Below the pieces are notes generated by a model. The model saw only the letters and a list, made by a program, of their open reading frames with translations. It was not told the DNA's origin and made no database searches. The position numbers were made by a program, and so were the translations under genes. A DNA stretch of 64,000 nt from Desulfobaculum xiamenense (GTDB taxonomy: Bacteria; Desulfobacterota; Desulfovibrionia; Desulfovibrionales; Desulfovibrionaceae). Position 1 is the first letter of the stretch, and each line of letters opens with the position of its first letter. The stretch spans positions 62,001-126,000 of the forward strand of contig NZ_JAATJA010000004.1 in the NCBI RefSeq assembly GCF_011927665.1, written 5' to 3'. Positions 16,537-25,965 of the stretch are shown here, piece after piece.

Positions 16537-17273
16537 GCGTGTCCATTCAGCAGCCCGAGCACGCGCCGTGGCTTGGCTTCTTCCACAAGATGGACCTGTG
16601 CGCGGTGACGGTGCTCTTCGACACCGTGCAGTACAAGAAGCGCTACTTCGAGAATCGCAACCGCATCCGCACCCGCGAGGGCTGGCAGTGGGTCACGGTG
16701 CCCGTGGTCAGCCGTGGGCGCTTCACCCAGCGCATCGCGGATGTGGACATCTGCGGCGATGCGACGTGGCGGCGCAAGTACCTCGGGGCCATCGCGCACA
16801 ACTATTGCGGAACTCCGTTCCATGACGAGATTTTTCCATCCGTCCGTGCTATCGTCGAAGCCGGACACGTCCGTCTGGCGGACCTGAACATCGCGCTCAT
16901 CGACTTCGTGCGGAACTATCTGGGCATGGGCGGGCGCATGGTGCGGGCCTCGGCCCTGCCCCATTTCGACTCGCACTCCACCGGACTTCTGCTCGACATC
17001 TGTCTCCATTTGAACGCCACGGACTACGTGTGCGGCGTTTCCGGGCCGGACTACATGGACATGGCCCTTTTCGACGCCGCGGGGGTGGCTGTGCGCGCCG
17101 TGCGCTACGAAAGCTCCCCCTACACGCAGGCCTTCCCGGGTTTCGAGCCGGGAATGTCCGTCCTTGATGCGCTGTTCAACCACGGCCCCGCGACGCTGGA
17201 CATCCTGCGGCACAACGCCGCCGACGCGCCGGGGCGGGAGGAGACGACATGCCCGAGTCCCCCCACCGGCTGA
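16527..17273 (+). CDS. WbqC-family protein
   Basis: 248 residues from ATG 16527 with GGGAGGG upstream. The start LSVSIQQPEHAPWLGFFHKM and the next DTVQYKKRYFENRNRIRT are the hallmark of WbqC-like proteins found in O-antigen and nonulosonic-acid clusters. Their reaction is not established; they are suggested to be acyl- or aminoacyl-transfer enzymes on nucleotide sugars. Full length for the family (about 230-250). The 25-bp overlap with the next gene suggests translational coupling. Confidence 0.85.
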   Translation: MGLSVSIQQPEHAPWLGFFHKMDLCAVTVLFDTVQYKKRYFENRNRIRTREGWQWVTVPVVSRGRFTQRIADVDICGDATWRRKYLGAIAHNYCGTPFHDEIFPSVRAIVEAGHVRLADLNIALIDFVRNYLGMGGRMVRASALPHFDSHSTGLLLDICLHLNATDYVCGVSGPDYMDMALFDAAGVAVRAVRYESSPYTQAFPGFEPGMSVLDALFNHGPATLDILRHNAADAPGREETTCPSPPTG

Positions 17274-18283
17274 CGAGCAAGGCGGAGCGCGACGTCAACG
17301 TCTGCTGCCAGTTCCTCGACTTCAACGAGACATGGGAGCGGGACATGGGGCCCGCGTTCATGGCCTACCGCCACGACTGGCAGCGCTACAGCGCCGCCCG
17401 CGAGCTGCGGCCCTTTCCCATGCACCTCGATTTCGACCTCACCAACACCTGCACGCTGCGCTGCACCTTCTGTCCGCGCACGCAGATGGCGCGACGCGGC
17501 ACCCTGCCGCCCGCCTTCACCATGCCCTTCGACGTCTACGCCGCCGCCATCGACGAGGGCGCGCAGAAGGGACTCTACGCCGTGAACCTCAACGCCAGCG
17601 GCGAGCCGCTGTTGCATCCGGACCTCGTGCGCATGGTGACCTACGCCCGCGAGAGCGGCATCCTCGACATCATGCTGCACACCTCGGGCCTGTTCCTCGA
17701 CGAGCCCATGGCGCAGCGGCTCATGGACGCGGGGCTGACCAAGCTCATCGTGTCCTTCGATTCGCCGGACAAGGCGCACTACGAGGCGCTTCGCGTCGGC
17801 TCCAGCTACGACCGCGTGGTGGCGAACATCCGCACGGCGGCGCGGCTTAAGCGGCAGGCCGGGTCCATCACGCCCTTCATACGCATCAACATGGTGCTCA
17901 TGCGCGAGAATGCCCACGAGCGCGAGGCCATGATCGACATGTGGCGCGACGTGGTCGATGGCATGGGTTTCCTCGAATACATCAACTACTACCAGTGGGA
18001 CGAGGAGGATCGCTACCGCCACCGCGTGGCCTACCGCGAGGACTTCGTGTGCGAGAAGCCGTGGCAGCGCCTCGCCGTCACGCACGACGGCGGCATCAAG
18101 TTCTGCCATTTGGACGACGCGGACGAGGTGGTGCTCGGCAACCTCTCGTCCATGAGCCTTGAGGAGGCGTGGACCGGCGAGGTCATGACCCGTTACCGCG
18201 AATTGCAGAAGGCCGGGCGCATCCGCGAGATCGGCCTGTGCTCGCGCTGCTCCACGCCGATGATGCCGGTGGAGGGGGACTGA
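17249..18283 (+). CDS. radical SAM/SPASM-type protein
   Basis: 344 residues. The 4Fe-4S SAM-binding motif CTLRCTFC lies at residues 68-75, preceded by LDFDLTNT, and the GEPLL segment follows. The C-terminal end has further cysteines (FCHLDD, CSRCS) as in SPASM-type auxiliary cluster domains. Such enzymes use a 5'-deoxyadenosyl radical to modify sugars or peptides; the substrate is unknown. A second, similar but not identical, radical SAM gene starts 1 bp after this stop, and WbqC precedes it, suggesting a joint step on an aminosugar side group. Confidence 0.85.
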   Translation: MPESPHRLTSKAERDVNVCCQFLDFNETWERDMGPAFMAYRHDWQRYSAARELRPFPMHLDFDLTNTCTLRCTFCPRTQMARRGTLPPAFTMPFDVYAAAIDEGAQKGLYAVNLNASGEPLLHPDLVRMVTYARESGILDIMLHTSGLFLDEPMAQRLMDAGLTKLIVSFDSPDKAHYEALRVGSSYDRVVANIRTAARLKRQAGSITPFIRINMVLMRENAHEREAMIDMWRDVVDGMGFLEYINYYQWDEEDRYRHRVAYREDFVCEKPWQRLAVTHDGGIKFCHLDDADEVVLGNLSSMSLEEAWTGEVMTRYRELQKAGRIREIGLCSRCSTPMMPVEGD

Positions 18284-18284
18284 C

Positions 18285-19307
18285 ATGGCCGAGGAATCCG
18301 GACGCAGCAACGTGGACCGCATCCGCGACCACAGCGCCCTCGACGACGTGGACGCCACCCTCGGCGAGATTCTCGGGGAGCGTTTCGTCGAGTATCGCCG
18401 CCGCTGGCGCATGGCGGAGCGCGAACTCGTGGAGTTCCCGTTCCCGCTGTTTCTGGTCATGGAAACGGTGAACACCTGCAACTACCGCTGCATCATGTGC
18501 TTTCGGCACTCCATGCCCGCGCCGAAACCCCGCGTCATGCCGGACGACCTCTTCGAGTCCGTCATGGCCGAGGCCGCGGCCCACGGCTGCCCATCCCTGT
18601 CCGTGAACTGGAACAACGAGCCGCTCATGGACCCGAACCTTGTGCGCCGCGTGGCCCGCGCCCGAGAGAGCGGATTTGTGGACGTGCGCCTCAACACCAA
18701 CGCGAGCCTTCTCGACGGGGAACGCTCGCGCGGGCTGGTGCGGGCGGGGCTGACGCGGCTTTCGGTGAGCCTCGACGCCGCCACGCGTGAGACCTACGAG
18801 GCTGTGCGCGTGGGCGGTAACTGGGACCGCGTGATGGGCAACATCGAACAATTTCTGCGAATCCGGAAGGAACTCGGCGCGCGTCTGCCCCTTTTGCGTG
18901 TGACCTTTGTGCGCATCCGCGAGAACGCCCACGAGGTCGACGACTTCGTGCGGCGCTGGAAGGGCGTGGCGGACTACGTGTCCATCCAGAGCTACGTGCC
19001 GCACATTCCCGGCGAACGGGCCATGGCCCTGCACCCGGACGTACGCTCGCACATGGCGGACATCACCTGCTCCCAGCCTTTCGAGCGGCTGGTGGTGGGC
19101 GTGGATGGCGACGTCTATCCCTGCTGTTCTCCCGTGGGTACCGAAATCCACCTTGGCAACGTGCGTGAGACGCCACTGGCCGAGATATGGCGGGGGGCCA
19201 TGTCTCGGCGGCTGCGCACGATGATGCGCGAACGCACGTGGGACGGCTTCGACGTCTGCCGCCGCTGCCTGACCGGCACCTTCGGCGCGCCGGGGGAGGG
19301 CGCATGA
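18285..19307 (+). CDS. radical SAM/SPASM-type protein
   Basis: 340 residues. CNYRCIMC at 65-72, preceded by ETVNT; NNEPLMDP corresponds to the GGE-like SAM contact; C-terminal CSQPF, YPCCSPV and CRRC are the SPASM-type ligands for an auxiliary cluster. It is related in layout to the preceding protein but clearly diverged, so this is a pair rather than a recent duplicate. Ends in an ATGA overlap with a methyltransferase gene. Confidence 0.85.
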   Translation: MAEESGRSNVDRIRDHSALDDVDATLGEILGERFVEYRRRWRMAERELVEFPFPLFLVMETVNTCNYRCIMCFRHSMPAPKPRVMPDDLFESVMAEAAAHGCPSLSVNWNNEPLMDPNLVRRVARARESGFVDVRLNTNASLLDGERSRGLVRAGLTRLSVSLDAATRETYEAVRVGGNWDRVMGNIEQFLRIRKELGARLPLLRVTFVRIRENAHEVDDFVRRWKGVADYVSIQSYVPHIPGERAMALHPDVRSHMADITCSQPFERLVVGVDGDVYPCCSPVGTEIHLGNVRETPLAEIWRGAMSRRLRTMMRERTWDGFDVCRRCLTGTFGAPGEGA

Positions 19308-20266
19308 GCGGGCGTCGGCATACGGCAGCGTCCCTTGCCGAGGAGGCGCGGGCCTTCGATGTGCAGATGCGCGAGCGGCTGGCCGCCGGGCATGTGCCGG
19401 ACCTGCGCCGTTGCGGACGCTGCGAGTGGTTCGACAACAACCCGTGGCGCGATGAGGCCTTTGTGGACCTGACCTATGGCGAGCGCTTCCGCTTCGTCGC
19501 CGCGCGCCTCGCTCCGGCCTCGCGGGTGCTGGAGGCGGGCTGCGGGCCGGGATTTCTGTCCCTCGAACTGTCGCGGGCCGGGCACGATGTGACCGGGGTG
19601 GACGTCTCGCCGGTGGCCATCGACGCCGCGCGGGAAACGGCGGCGTCCTCGCCGCCCGTGCCGGGAGCGGGGGCGCTGCGCTACGAGGTGGCGGATTTTC
19701 TCGACCTCGCGGATGGGGGCTATGACGCCGTGGTCTTCTCCTCGTCGCTGCATCATTTTGCCAATCAGGACCGGGTGGCGGCCCATGTGGAGCGGCTTCT
19801 GGCTACCAATGGCGCGGTGTGTGTCATGGAGCCATGCCGGGAGCGGCTGGACCGCGCGGGCGCGGCGGTGTGGCTTCTGGCGGAGTCGCTGTTGTCCGCT
19901 GCCGGGGCGTTTTGGCGGGATGTGCCGCCGTGCCGGGAGCGCGAGGAGTTGGACGCGGCGCTCGATGCCTATCTGCGGCGCGGGCGCTGGCTTGGCGAGC
20001 GGGGCGAGCGCGTGCAGTCCCCCCACGACATGGAGGCCGGAATGGAGGATATGCTCTCCGCCTTGGGCGCGCGCTTCGCGCAGGAGGCATTCGAGTGGGA
20101 ATACGCCTTCTTCGGCAACGTCATCGGCGGAATGCGCCTTGGCGACAGGCGGCGCGAGGCCGCGCTCGCGCGGCATATGGCCCTTGTGGACGCCTGCCTC
20201 GTGGAGCTTGGGGCGCTGCCCGCCGTGGGCTTTCGCTGGTTCGGCCGCAAGGGGGGAGGGGCATGA
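19304..20266 (+). CDS. SAM-dependent class I methyltransferase
   Basis: 320 residues; GGGGAGGG upstream of ATG 19304. SAM loop VLEAGCGPGFLSLEL (about residues 68-82), VTGVDVSPVA (motif II), YDAVVFSSSLHHF (motif IV/V). N-terminal CGRCEWFDNNPW before the fold may bind a substrate or metal. The C-terminal half (from ~190) is helical and family specific. Target is probably a sugar hydroxyl or amine given the cluster; not provable here. Ends in an ATGA overlap with the PIG-L deacetylase gene. Confidence 0.82.
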   Translation: MSGRRHTAASLAEEARAFDVQMRERLAAGHVPDLRRCGRCEWFDNNPWRDEAFVDLTYGERFRFVAARLAPASRVLEAGCGPGFLSLELSRAGHDVTGVDVSPVAIDAARETAASSPPVPGAGALRYEVADFLDLADGGYDAVVFSSSLHHFANQDRVAAHVERLLATNGAVCVMEPCRERLDRAGAAVWLLAESLLSAAGAFWRDVPPCREREELDAALDAYLRRGRWLGERGERVQSPHDMEAGMEDMLSALGARFAQEAFEWEYAFFGNVIGGMRLGDRRREAALARHMALVDACLVELGALPAVGFRWFGRKGGGA

Positions 20267-20919
20267 CCCGAAGTGTTCTCGCCATTGGCGCGCATTTCGA
20301 CGACATCGAACTCGGCTGCGCGGGAACCCTCATCCGGCACGTTCAGGCGGGACACCGCGTGACCATGCTCGTGCTCACGCATTCCGGCTACACGCTTTCC
20401 AATAACGACTGGGAGCGCCCGGCGAAGTTGGCCTTTGCCGAGGGGCGCTCCGGGGCGGCCATCATTGGTGCCGATCTCGCCTGCCTCGGGCTGGAGAATC
20501 GTAGGCTGGCCTTCCAGCCGGACCTCATCTCGCTGATCGACGAGGAAGTGGTCCGCGTGGGGGCGGACACCATCTATACCCACTGGGACCGCGACGTGCA
20601 TCAGGACCACGCCGCCGCCGGTGCGGCGTCGCTCACGGCCGGGCGCAGGGTGGACAACGTGTTCATGTACCGCAGCAACTGGTACCAGAGCACTGAGGTC
20701 TTCCGCGAGAACTACTGCGTGGACATTTCGCGCCATATGGAGCGCAAGATCGAGGCCATCCGCGCCCACGCCTCGGAGGTGGAGCGGCGCGGCGAGGAGT
20801 GGATAGCCTTTTTCCGTGGGGAGAACGCCCGCACCGGTGCGCGCTGCGGCGTGGCCTTCGCCGAGGGCTTCCAACTGGTCAAGGGCGTGTGGAGCTACGC
20901 CGACGGAGGAATTCCATGA
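20263..20919 (+). CDS. PIG-L/LmbE-family N-deacetylase
   Basis: 218 residues. The zinc motif AHFDDIELG (His11, Asp13, Asp14) and the distal HWDRDVHQDH (His113, Asp115, His116) are both intact, so an active Zn-dependent N-acetyl hydrolase is expected. Family members deacetylate N-acetylglucosamine on lipids or nucleotide/thiol conjugates. Here it could free an amine on the glycan precursor for another acyl or amino-acid group. Overlaps both neighbours by four bases. Confidence 0.88.
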   Translation: MTRSVLAIGAHFDDIELGCAGTLIRHVQAGHRVTMLVLTHSGYTLSNNDWERPAKLAFAEGRSGAAIIGADLACLGLENRRLAFQPDLISLIDEEVVRVGADTIYTHWDRDVHQDHAAAGAASLTAGRRVDNVFMYRSNWYQSTEVFRENYCVDISRHMERKIEAIRAHASEVERRGEEWIAFFRGENARTGARCGVAFAEGFQLVKGVWSYADGGIP

Positions 20920-21926
20920 CCCTGCGCGAAAGCGACATCCGGCCCGACGAACTGCGATCCCGCCTCGCCGAGGCCGCTTCGGCGGATGCCCGCTGGCTGG
21001 CGCGGCGCGTGGGGAGCTTTGTGCTGGTGCCGTGTCCGGCCTGCCAATGCGTCGAGCAGGAGACGGCCATGCAGAAGGAGGGAATGACATGGCGGCGCTG
21101 CCTCGCGTGTGGCACGCTCTACGTCAGTCCTCGGCCGGACGAGGATCTGCTGGCCCGCTATTATGCGCGCTCCGAGTCATACCGCTTCCAGAATGCGGTG
21201 CTGTTTCCGGCGTCCGCCGCCGCGCGCGCGGAGCGCATTTTCGCGCCCCGCGCCAGACGCTGCGAGGAACTGTGCGAGCGCATGGGCCTTGGACGGGGGC
21301 TGACGCTGGTGGAAGTGGGGCCGGGCTTCGGACTCTTCGCGCAGGAGGTCCGAAAGCTCGGGCGCTTCTCGCGCATTGTGGTGGTGGAGCCGGTGCCGGA
21401 GCTTGCGGCCACCTGTCGGGCGCTTGGCGTGGAGGTGGTGGAGTCCACGGTGGAGCGCGCGGGATTGCCCGATGGAATGGCCGATGTGGTGGTCAGCTTC
21501 GAGTGCATCGAACACATGTTCTCCGTGGCCGGATTCTTCGAGGCCTGCCTGCGCGTCCTGCGTCCCGGCGGGCTGTTCGTTGTCACCTGCCCCAACGGCG
21601 AGGGCTTCGACATTTCCATCCTCGGGAGCCGGTCGGGCACCGTGAATCATCAGCATCTGAACCTTTTCAACACGCGCTCCCTGCCCTATCTGGCCCGCAG
21701 GTGCGGGTTCGAGGTGCTGGACGTGACGACCCCCGGCGAGCTGGACGTCGAACTCGTGCGACGCGAGGTGCTGGCTGGGCGCTTCGATCTGGATGATAGG
21801 CCCTTTTTGCGCTGGGTGCTGATGGACGAGTGGGGGCGCATCGGCGGGGCGTTTCAGCGTTTTCTGGCCGACAATGGCATGTCTTCGCACATGTGGATGG
21901 CCGCCCGTAGACCGGAGGCGTCATGA
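20916..21926 (+). CDS. zinc-ribbon + SAM methyltransferase
   Basis: 336 residues. An N-terminal CPAC...CLAC zinc-ribbon pair (around residues 38-41 and 60-63) precedes LTLVEVGPGFGLFAQEV (SAM loop, about 128-144), ADVVVSFECIEHMFS and RPGGLFVVTCPN. This two-part layout is typical of methyltransferases acting on deoxysugars and surface glycans. The enzyme is cytosolic. Ends in ATGA with the next glycosyltransferase. Confidence 0.83.
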   Translation: MTLRESDIRPDELRSRLAEAASADARWLARRVGSFVLVPCPACQCVEQETAMQKEGMTWRRCLACGTLYVSPRPDEDLLARYYARSESYRFQNAVLFPASAAARAERIFAPRARRCEELCERMGLGRGLTLVEVGPGFGLFAQEVRKLGRFSRIVVVEPVPELAATCRALGVEVVESTVERAGLPDGMADVVVSFECIEHMFSVAGFFEACLRVLRPGGLFVVTCPNGEGFDISILGSRSGTVNHQHLNLFNTRSLPYLARRCGFEVLDVTTPGELDVELVRREVLAGRFDLDDRPFLRWVLMDEWGRIGGAFQRFLADNGMSSHMWMAARRPEAS

Positions 21927-23986
21927 CCGTTCTCGCGCTGGCAGTGGACCGCAACGACGCGTGCTGGCTGCGTTCGAGGTTCCGGGCCTTCGGTGGGGAC
22001 GCCGTGGTCGCCGCGACGACGCTGGCGGCGCAGGACGCCCTTGCCGGGGCGGGCATTCCTTTCCGGATCTTCGAGGCCGAGGCATGGGATGTGGACAAGC
22101 AGGCCTTGTCCGACGCCGCACGCCGCATGGCCGCCACATGGCACCTGGCGGACGCGCTGCGTGGGCATCCGGACATGCTCACCGCGGCCACCCATCGTGA
22201 CATCCCCCTGTATCCCGTGCTGTTCCACACCGTGTTCCTTGGCATGTTCGAGGCCATGCAGGCGCATGTCTTCATGCGACGGGTGCTCGACACCGTGCGC
22301 CCTCGCCGGGTGGTCATGGCCGAGTGGGGAGATCCCTTCGCATCGGGACTTTACGGCGTGCTGGCCTCGGAGGAGGGGCTGGAGCGCGAAGCCTTGGCCG
22401 GGTTGTGCGCGAGTAGAGGCATCGCCGTGGAGCGCGTACCGTTTGTGCCCGAGGACGCCGCGATCGAAGAGGACGGAGTGTGCCCGGTGCGCGGAGTGCT
22501 TCCGGTGCTGGCGCGTAAGGTCGCCACCGTGCGCGCGGACCCGGCCAGCGTGTGGCGGCGGTTCAAGCGGGCCTTCGCCGGCGCGGACAGGGGGCGCATG
22601 ACGTGGGAATCCGACGGTCCGCCCGCAGGCAGTCCGTCCGTCCTCGTGCGGACGTGGGCGGGGCATTATCTCGATCAGGTCCTGCCGGTGGTGACGCTTC
22701 TGGCCGGACGCGGCGCGGCGGTGACCGTGGCCGTGGAGGGCGGTATTCCTTCGCGCTGGCAGGTGCGGCGGCTGCACAGAGTCGGTGCGCGGCTTGTGCG
22801 GTGCGCGTCCGGATTGCAGGTTCGCGCCGCGTTGCGCCTGCATTGGGAGCGGTTGGGACGCGCCGCGCTGCGGGCCGTGGAGGAGGCCAGCGCCGAACTG
22901 TTTGCCGACGGCAACGGGGAGAGCTTCGCCGGGCCCGCCATGGCCGTGATGCGTCACGCGCTCGTGCGGGGACTGCCCGACGCGGCCGCGGACATCGAAT
23001 GCGGGCGGGAGCTTCTGGACCGCGTGCGCCCGGACGTGGAACTTTCGCATTTCGCGGTGGCGGCGTCCGGCGTGGGCGGCGTGCTGCCCGCGCGGGTCGC
23101 TGGCGTGCCCACGCTGACCATCGGGCATGGTCTGCATGTGTACACGGAGGCGGAGCGGGACGTGTTCGCCACGCGGGTGTGCGCCACGGCCGGGACCGTG
23201 CATCGCGAGGCCGCCATGCATGCGCTGGGCTGCGCGGCGGAACTGCTGCCCACGGTGGGGGACTGTCGGCTCGATATGCTGGCTCCATCGGATGGACGAG
23301 CGCGTGCGGTGCGGCGGCTTGGCCTGTCGCCCGCGCACCCGGTGTGCGTGGCCTGCGTGACCGGGCCGTGGACGCAGGCCCGCGAGGCGCGCCATGCCGA
23401 TGCCCGGACTCTGCGCGGGGTGCTGGCGCTACGCCGCGAGGTTCCGGGCGTGCAGCTTGTCTACCGCATGCATCACGGGGCGGACGCCGCACCCTTCCGG
23501 GGCGCCGTCGAATCCCTTGGCGACGCGGGCGTGATCTTCCAGAGTGCGCCGAATCCGCCGCTGCCCGAGGTGCTGCGTGCGGCGGACGTGGTCATCGCGC
23601 ATCAGGGCAGCGCCATCGCCGAGGCCGTGCTGTGCGGGGTGCGTGTTATTTACCTGTGCGCGTTGGCCCCGGAGGAGCCGTCGAGCCTCGACTGTCCGGT
23701 CATCGTTCCGGTGCGGCGGCTGGAGGATCTGCCCGGTGCGGTGCGTGGGATGCTGGCCACGCCCATGTCCCGGCGCGAGGTCCGCGAACGCGCGCAGCCG
23801 TGGCTGGAGCGCGTGCTGTGCGGAGCGGACGGCGGCGCGGCGCGGCGCATGGCGGACCTTGTGCTTGCGCTCGCCGCGCGCGGGGACGAGCCGGGTTTCG
23901 AGGATTGGCTCGATAGGCAGCGCGCCAGCGCGGCGTTTTCATCCGCCTCGTGGCAGAAGACGTTTGGAACGGACGCGAAGACCTGA
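21923..23986 (+). CDS. large GT-B-like protein, probable glycosyl/glycerophosphotransferase
   Basis: 687 residues. The C-terminal ~300 residues look like a GT-B donor domain: VLRAADVVIAHQGSAIAEAVLCGVRVIYL near 553-581 resembles CDP-glycerol glycerophosphotransferases and capsule glycosyltransferases. The N-terminal half has alternating strand/helix pattern (RNDACWLRSRFRAFGGD) but no known motif; VPTLTIGHGLHVYT lies in the linker. No signal or membrane span. Product is inferred from fold only. A 9-bp gap separates it from the following sulfotransferase. Confidence 0.65.
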   Translation: MTVLALAVDRNDACWLRSRFRAFGGDAVVAATTLAAQDALAGAGIPFRIFEAEAWDVDKQALSDAARRMAATWHLADALRGHPDMLTAATHRDIPLYPVLFHTVFLGMFEAMQAHVFMRRVLDTVRPRRVVMAEWGDPFASGLYGVLASEEGLEREALAGLCASRGIAVERVPFVPEDAAIEEDGVCPVRGVLPVLARKVATVRADPASVWRRFKRAFAGADRGRMTWESDGPPAGSPSVLVRTWAGHYLDQVLPVVTLLAGRGAAVTVAVEGGIPSRWQVRRLHRVGARLVRCASGLQVRAALRLHWERLGRAALRAVEEASAELFADGNGESFAGPAMAVMRHALVRGLPDAAADIECGRELLDRVRPDVELSHFAVAASGVGGVLPARVAGVPTLTIGHGLHVYTEAERDVFATRVCATAGTVHREAAMHALGCAAELLPTVGDCRLDMLAPSDGRARAVRRLGLSPAHPVCVACVTGPWTQAREARHADARTLRGVLALRREVPGVQLVYRMHHGADAAPFRGAVESLGDAGVIFQSAPNPPLPEVLRAADVVIAHQGSAIAEAVLCGVRVIYLCALAPEEPSSLDCPVIVPVRRLEDLPGAVRGMLATPMSRREVRERAQPWLERVLCGADGGAARRMADLVLALAARGDEPGFEDWLDRQRASAAFSSASWQKTFGTDAKT

Positions 23987-23995
23987 TATGACGGT

Positions 23996-24913
23996 ATGGT
24001 GGACACTCTGCCTTCACGAAATGGGGCCTTGGCCCCCCTGCGCGGCGAGGACTTCGTCTTCGTCGTCGGCAGCCCGCGAAGCGGCACGACATGGCTGCAG
24101 CGTCTGCTGTCGTGTCATCCACTCGTGGCCACCGGGCAGGAGAGCGGGGTGTTCGATTCCTACATCGGCCCGCAACTTCGCGCGTGGCGGCGGGACATGG
24201 CCCCGGACTCCACGCGCCCGGTAGGCCTTGGCTGTCACATGACCGAGGCGGAGTTCATGGCGGCGCTCACGGCGCACATGGACGCGCTTCTGGCGTCCAT
24301 GCGGGTGAGGATTCCCGAGGGCGGGCTGTTCGTGGAGAAGACCCCGTCCCATGCGCTCTACATGCGCGAGATCGCGGAGCTGATGCCCGGCGCGCGCTTC
24401 GTGCATATGCTGCGCGACGCACGCGAGGTCATCACATCCATGGTGGTCGCCTCGCGCACGTGGGGGGAGGACTGGGCACCGCGCTGCGCGCGGGACGCGG
24501 CACTGTTGTGGGCGCGGCACGTCAACGCCGCGCTGGCCGCAGGACGCGAGCTTGGTCCCGAACGGGTGACGCTGGTGCGTCACGAGGACCTGCGGGCCGA
24601 CACTGCGGCCGTGTTGGCGCGACTGGTGCGCGGGTTTTTGCGCCTCGACTGGGAGGACGCCGCCGTGGCCGAGGCCGTGGAGCGCAATCTGCGCCGCAGG
24701 GGGCTCGACGGCATGGTCCGCCCCGGCGTGCCGCTTCCCCTTGGCGGTGAGTGGTCCAGACGACTGGGGACCGACGCCGCGCCGGAGCCGGAGGGCTTTG
24801 CCGGAGGCGGCGGGTGGCGGCCCGGATTCGTCGGGCGGATTTCGGCGTGGGTTGCGGCCCGGAGGGCCATGGAGCGTGCGGGCTATCCGTGGCGTCAGCC
24901 GTGGCGGTGGTAG
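23996..24913 (+). CDS. PAPS-dependent sulfotransferase
   Basis: 305 residues. The 5'-phosphosulfate loop VGSPRSGTTWLQRLL (about 24-38) and the 3'-phosphate segment FVHMLRDAREVITSM (about 132-146) are textbook for Sulfotransfer_1/3 proteins; FVEKTPSH carries the usual Lys-Thr-Pro. No clear Shine-Dalgarno precedes ATG 23996, so translation may depend on the upstream gene, whose stop is 9 bp away. It is the second sulfotransferase in the run and is unlike the Stf0-type protein at 2589. Acceptor unknown. Confidence 0.88.
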   Translation: MVDTLPSRNGALAPLRGEDFVFVVGSPRSGTTWLQRLLSCHPLVATGQESGVFDSYIGPQLRAWRRDMAPDSTRPVGLGCHMTEAEFMAALTAHMDALLASMRVRIPEGGLFVEKTPSHALYMREIAELMPGARFVHMLRDAREVITSMVVASRTWGEDWAPRCARDAALLWARHVNAALAAGRELGPERVTLVRHEDLRADTAAVLARLVRGFLRLDWEDAAVAEAVERNLRRRGLDGMVRPGVPLPLGGEWSRRLGTDAAPEPEGFAGGGGWRPGFVGRISAWVAARRAMERAGYPWRQPWRW

Positions 24914-24935
24914 GGCATTTCGCGGGAGGAGCGGC

Positions 24936-25937
24936 ATGCGGATTTCGGTCATCGTGCCCACCTATCGTCGTCCCGGCGAACTGGGGCGCTGTCTGCGCAG
25001 CCTCGCCGGGCAGACGACGCATGGTTTCGAGGCGCTGGTGGTGGACAACGCCGCCGATGCCGGGGTGCGCGCGCTGGTGGAGGGCATGGCCGCAGGCTTT
25101 CCCGTCCGGCTGGATTACGTTCCCGAGCCGCGTCTCGGGTTGCATTTCGCCCGCAATGCGGGCATCCGCGCCGCGCACGGGGACCTTCTGCTCTTCACCG
25201 ACGACGACGCGACGTTTGCATCCGGCTGGTGCGCGGCCTATGCCGAGGCCTTTGCCGCCCACCCGGACATGGCCGCCGCCGGGGGGCCGGTGCGCGCGGC
25301 GTGGGAGGTTCCGCCGCCGGACTGGCTTGTGGCCTTCATGGGCGGGGAGGGCACCTTCCCCATCCTGAGTCTGCTTGATGGCGCAGACGCCTTCCGCAAG
25401 GGCCGGGAAGTCTTCTACGGGGTGAACATGGCCGTGCGGCGCGAGGCCCTCGTGGCGGCTGGCGGCTTCAACCCCGAGGCCTTCGGCGAGGTGTGGCTGG
25501 GCGACGGCGAGACCGGACTCATGCGCGCCCTGTGGGCGGCCGAGCGGCCCGTGGGCTATGTGCCCGAGGCCGAGGTCTTTCACCACATTCCGCCCGCACG
25601 GATGACGCGGGCCTATTTCGAGCGGCGTATGGCCAACGGCGGAGCCATGGATGCCTACGCCCGCCACCGGGGGCGCGTTCCGGGGCGGCTACGGCTTCTT
25701 CGCAGTGCGGCGGGCATCGCCCTGCGCAGCCTCGGCGACTGGCTGGGGGCACTTGTGCGGCGGGGGACGGACCGCGAAAGCCTCGAACTGGCGCTTCGGG
25801 CCGCACACAGCCGCGCGCGCTGCGCCTATCTGCTGCGGCTGGCGGGGAGCGACGAATTCCGAAACCTCGTCAACCGGACGAACTGGCTGGAGAACGATGC
25901 TCACGCCGCGCCGGGGAATGGACACCGCACGGCGTGA
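24936..25937 (+). CDS. family 2 glycosyltransferase (GT-A)
   Basis: 333 residues, GGGAGGAG before ATG 24936. Opening ISVIVPTYRRPGELGRCLRSL, DNAADAG, RNAGIRAAHGDLLLFTDDDATF (DxD metal site near 90-94), then GVNMAVRREALVAAGGFN and GDGETGLMRAL as catalytic region. A C-terminal helical region (from 235) is basic and may bind the membrane. Inverting sugar transfer in the cytosol is expected. Followed by a 28-bp gap. Confidence 0.9.
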   Translation: MRISVIVPTYRRPGELGRCLRSLAGQTTHGFEALVVDNAADAGVRALVEGMAAGFPVRLDYVPEPRLGLHFARNAGIRAAHGDLLLFTDDDATFASGWCAAYAEAFAAHPDMAAAGGPVRAAWEVPPPDWLVAFMGGEGTFPILSLLDGADAFRKGREVFYGVNMAVRREALVAAGGFNPEAFGEVWLGDGETGLMRALWAAERPVGYVPEAEVFHHIPPARMTRAYFERRMANGGAMDAYARHRGRVPGRLRLLRSAAGIALRSLGDWLGALVRRGTDRESLELALRAAHSRARCAYLLRLAGSDEFRNLVNRTNWLENDAHAAPGNGHRTA

Positions 25938-25965
25938 GCGCGCGAAGGCGCGAGGAGGGAGGCGC

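Noticed and set aside
17249-19307. Recent tandem duplication of a radical SAM gene
   Set aside because: The two proteins share only layout and motifs; their N-termini, spacing to the cluster motif and C-terminal cysteines differ too much.
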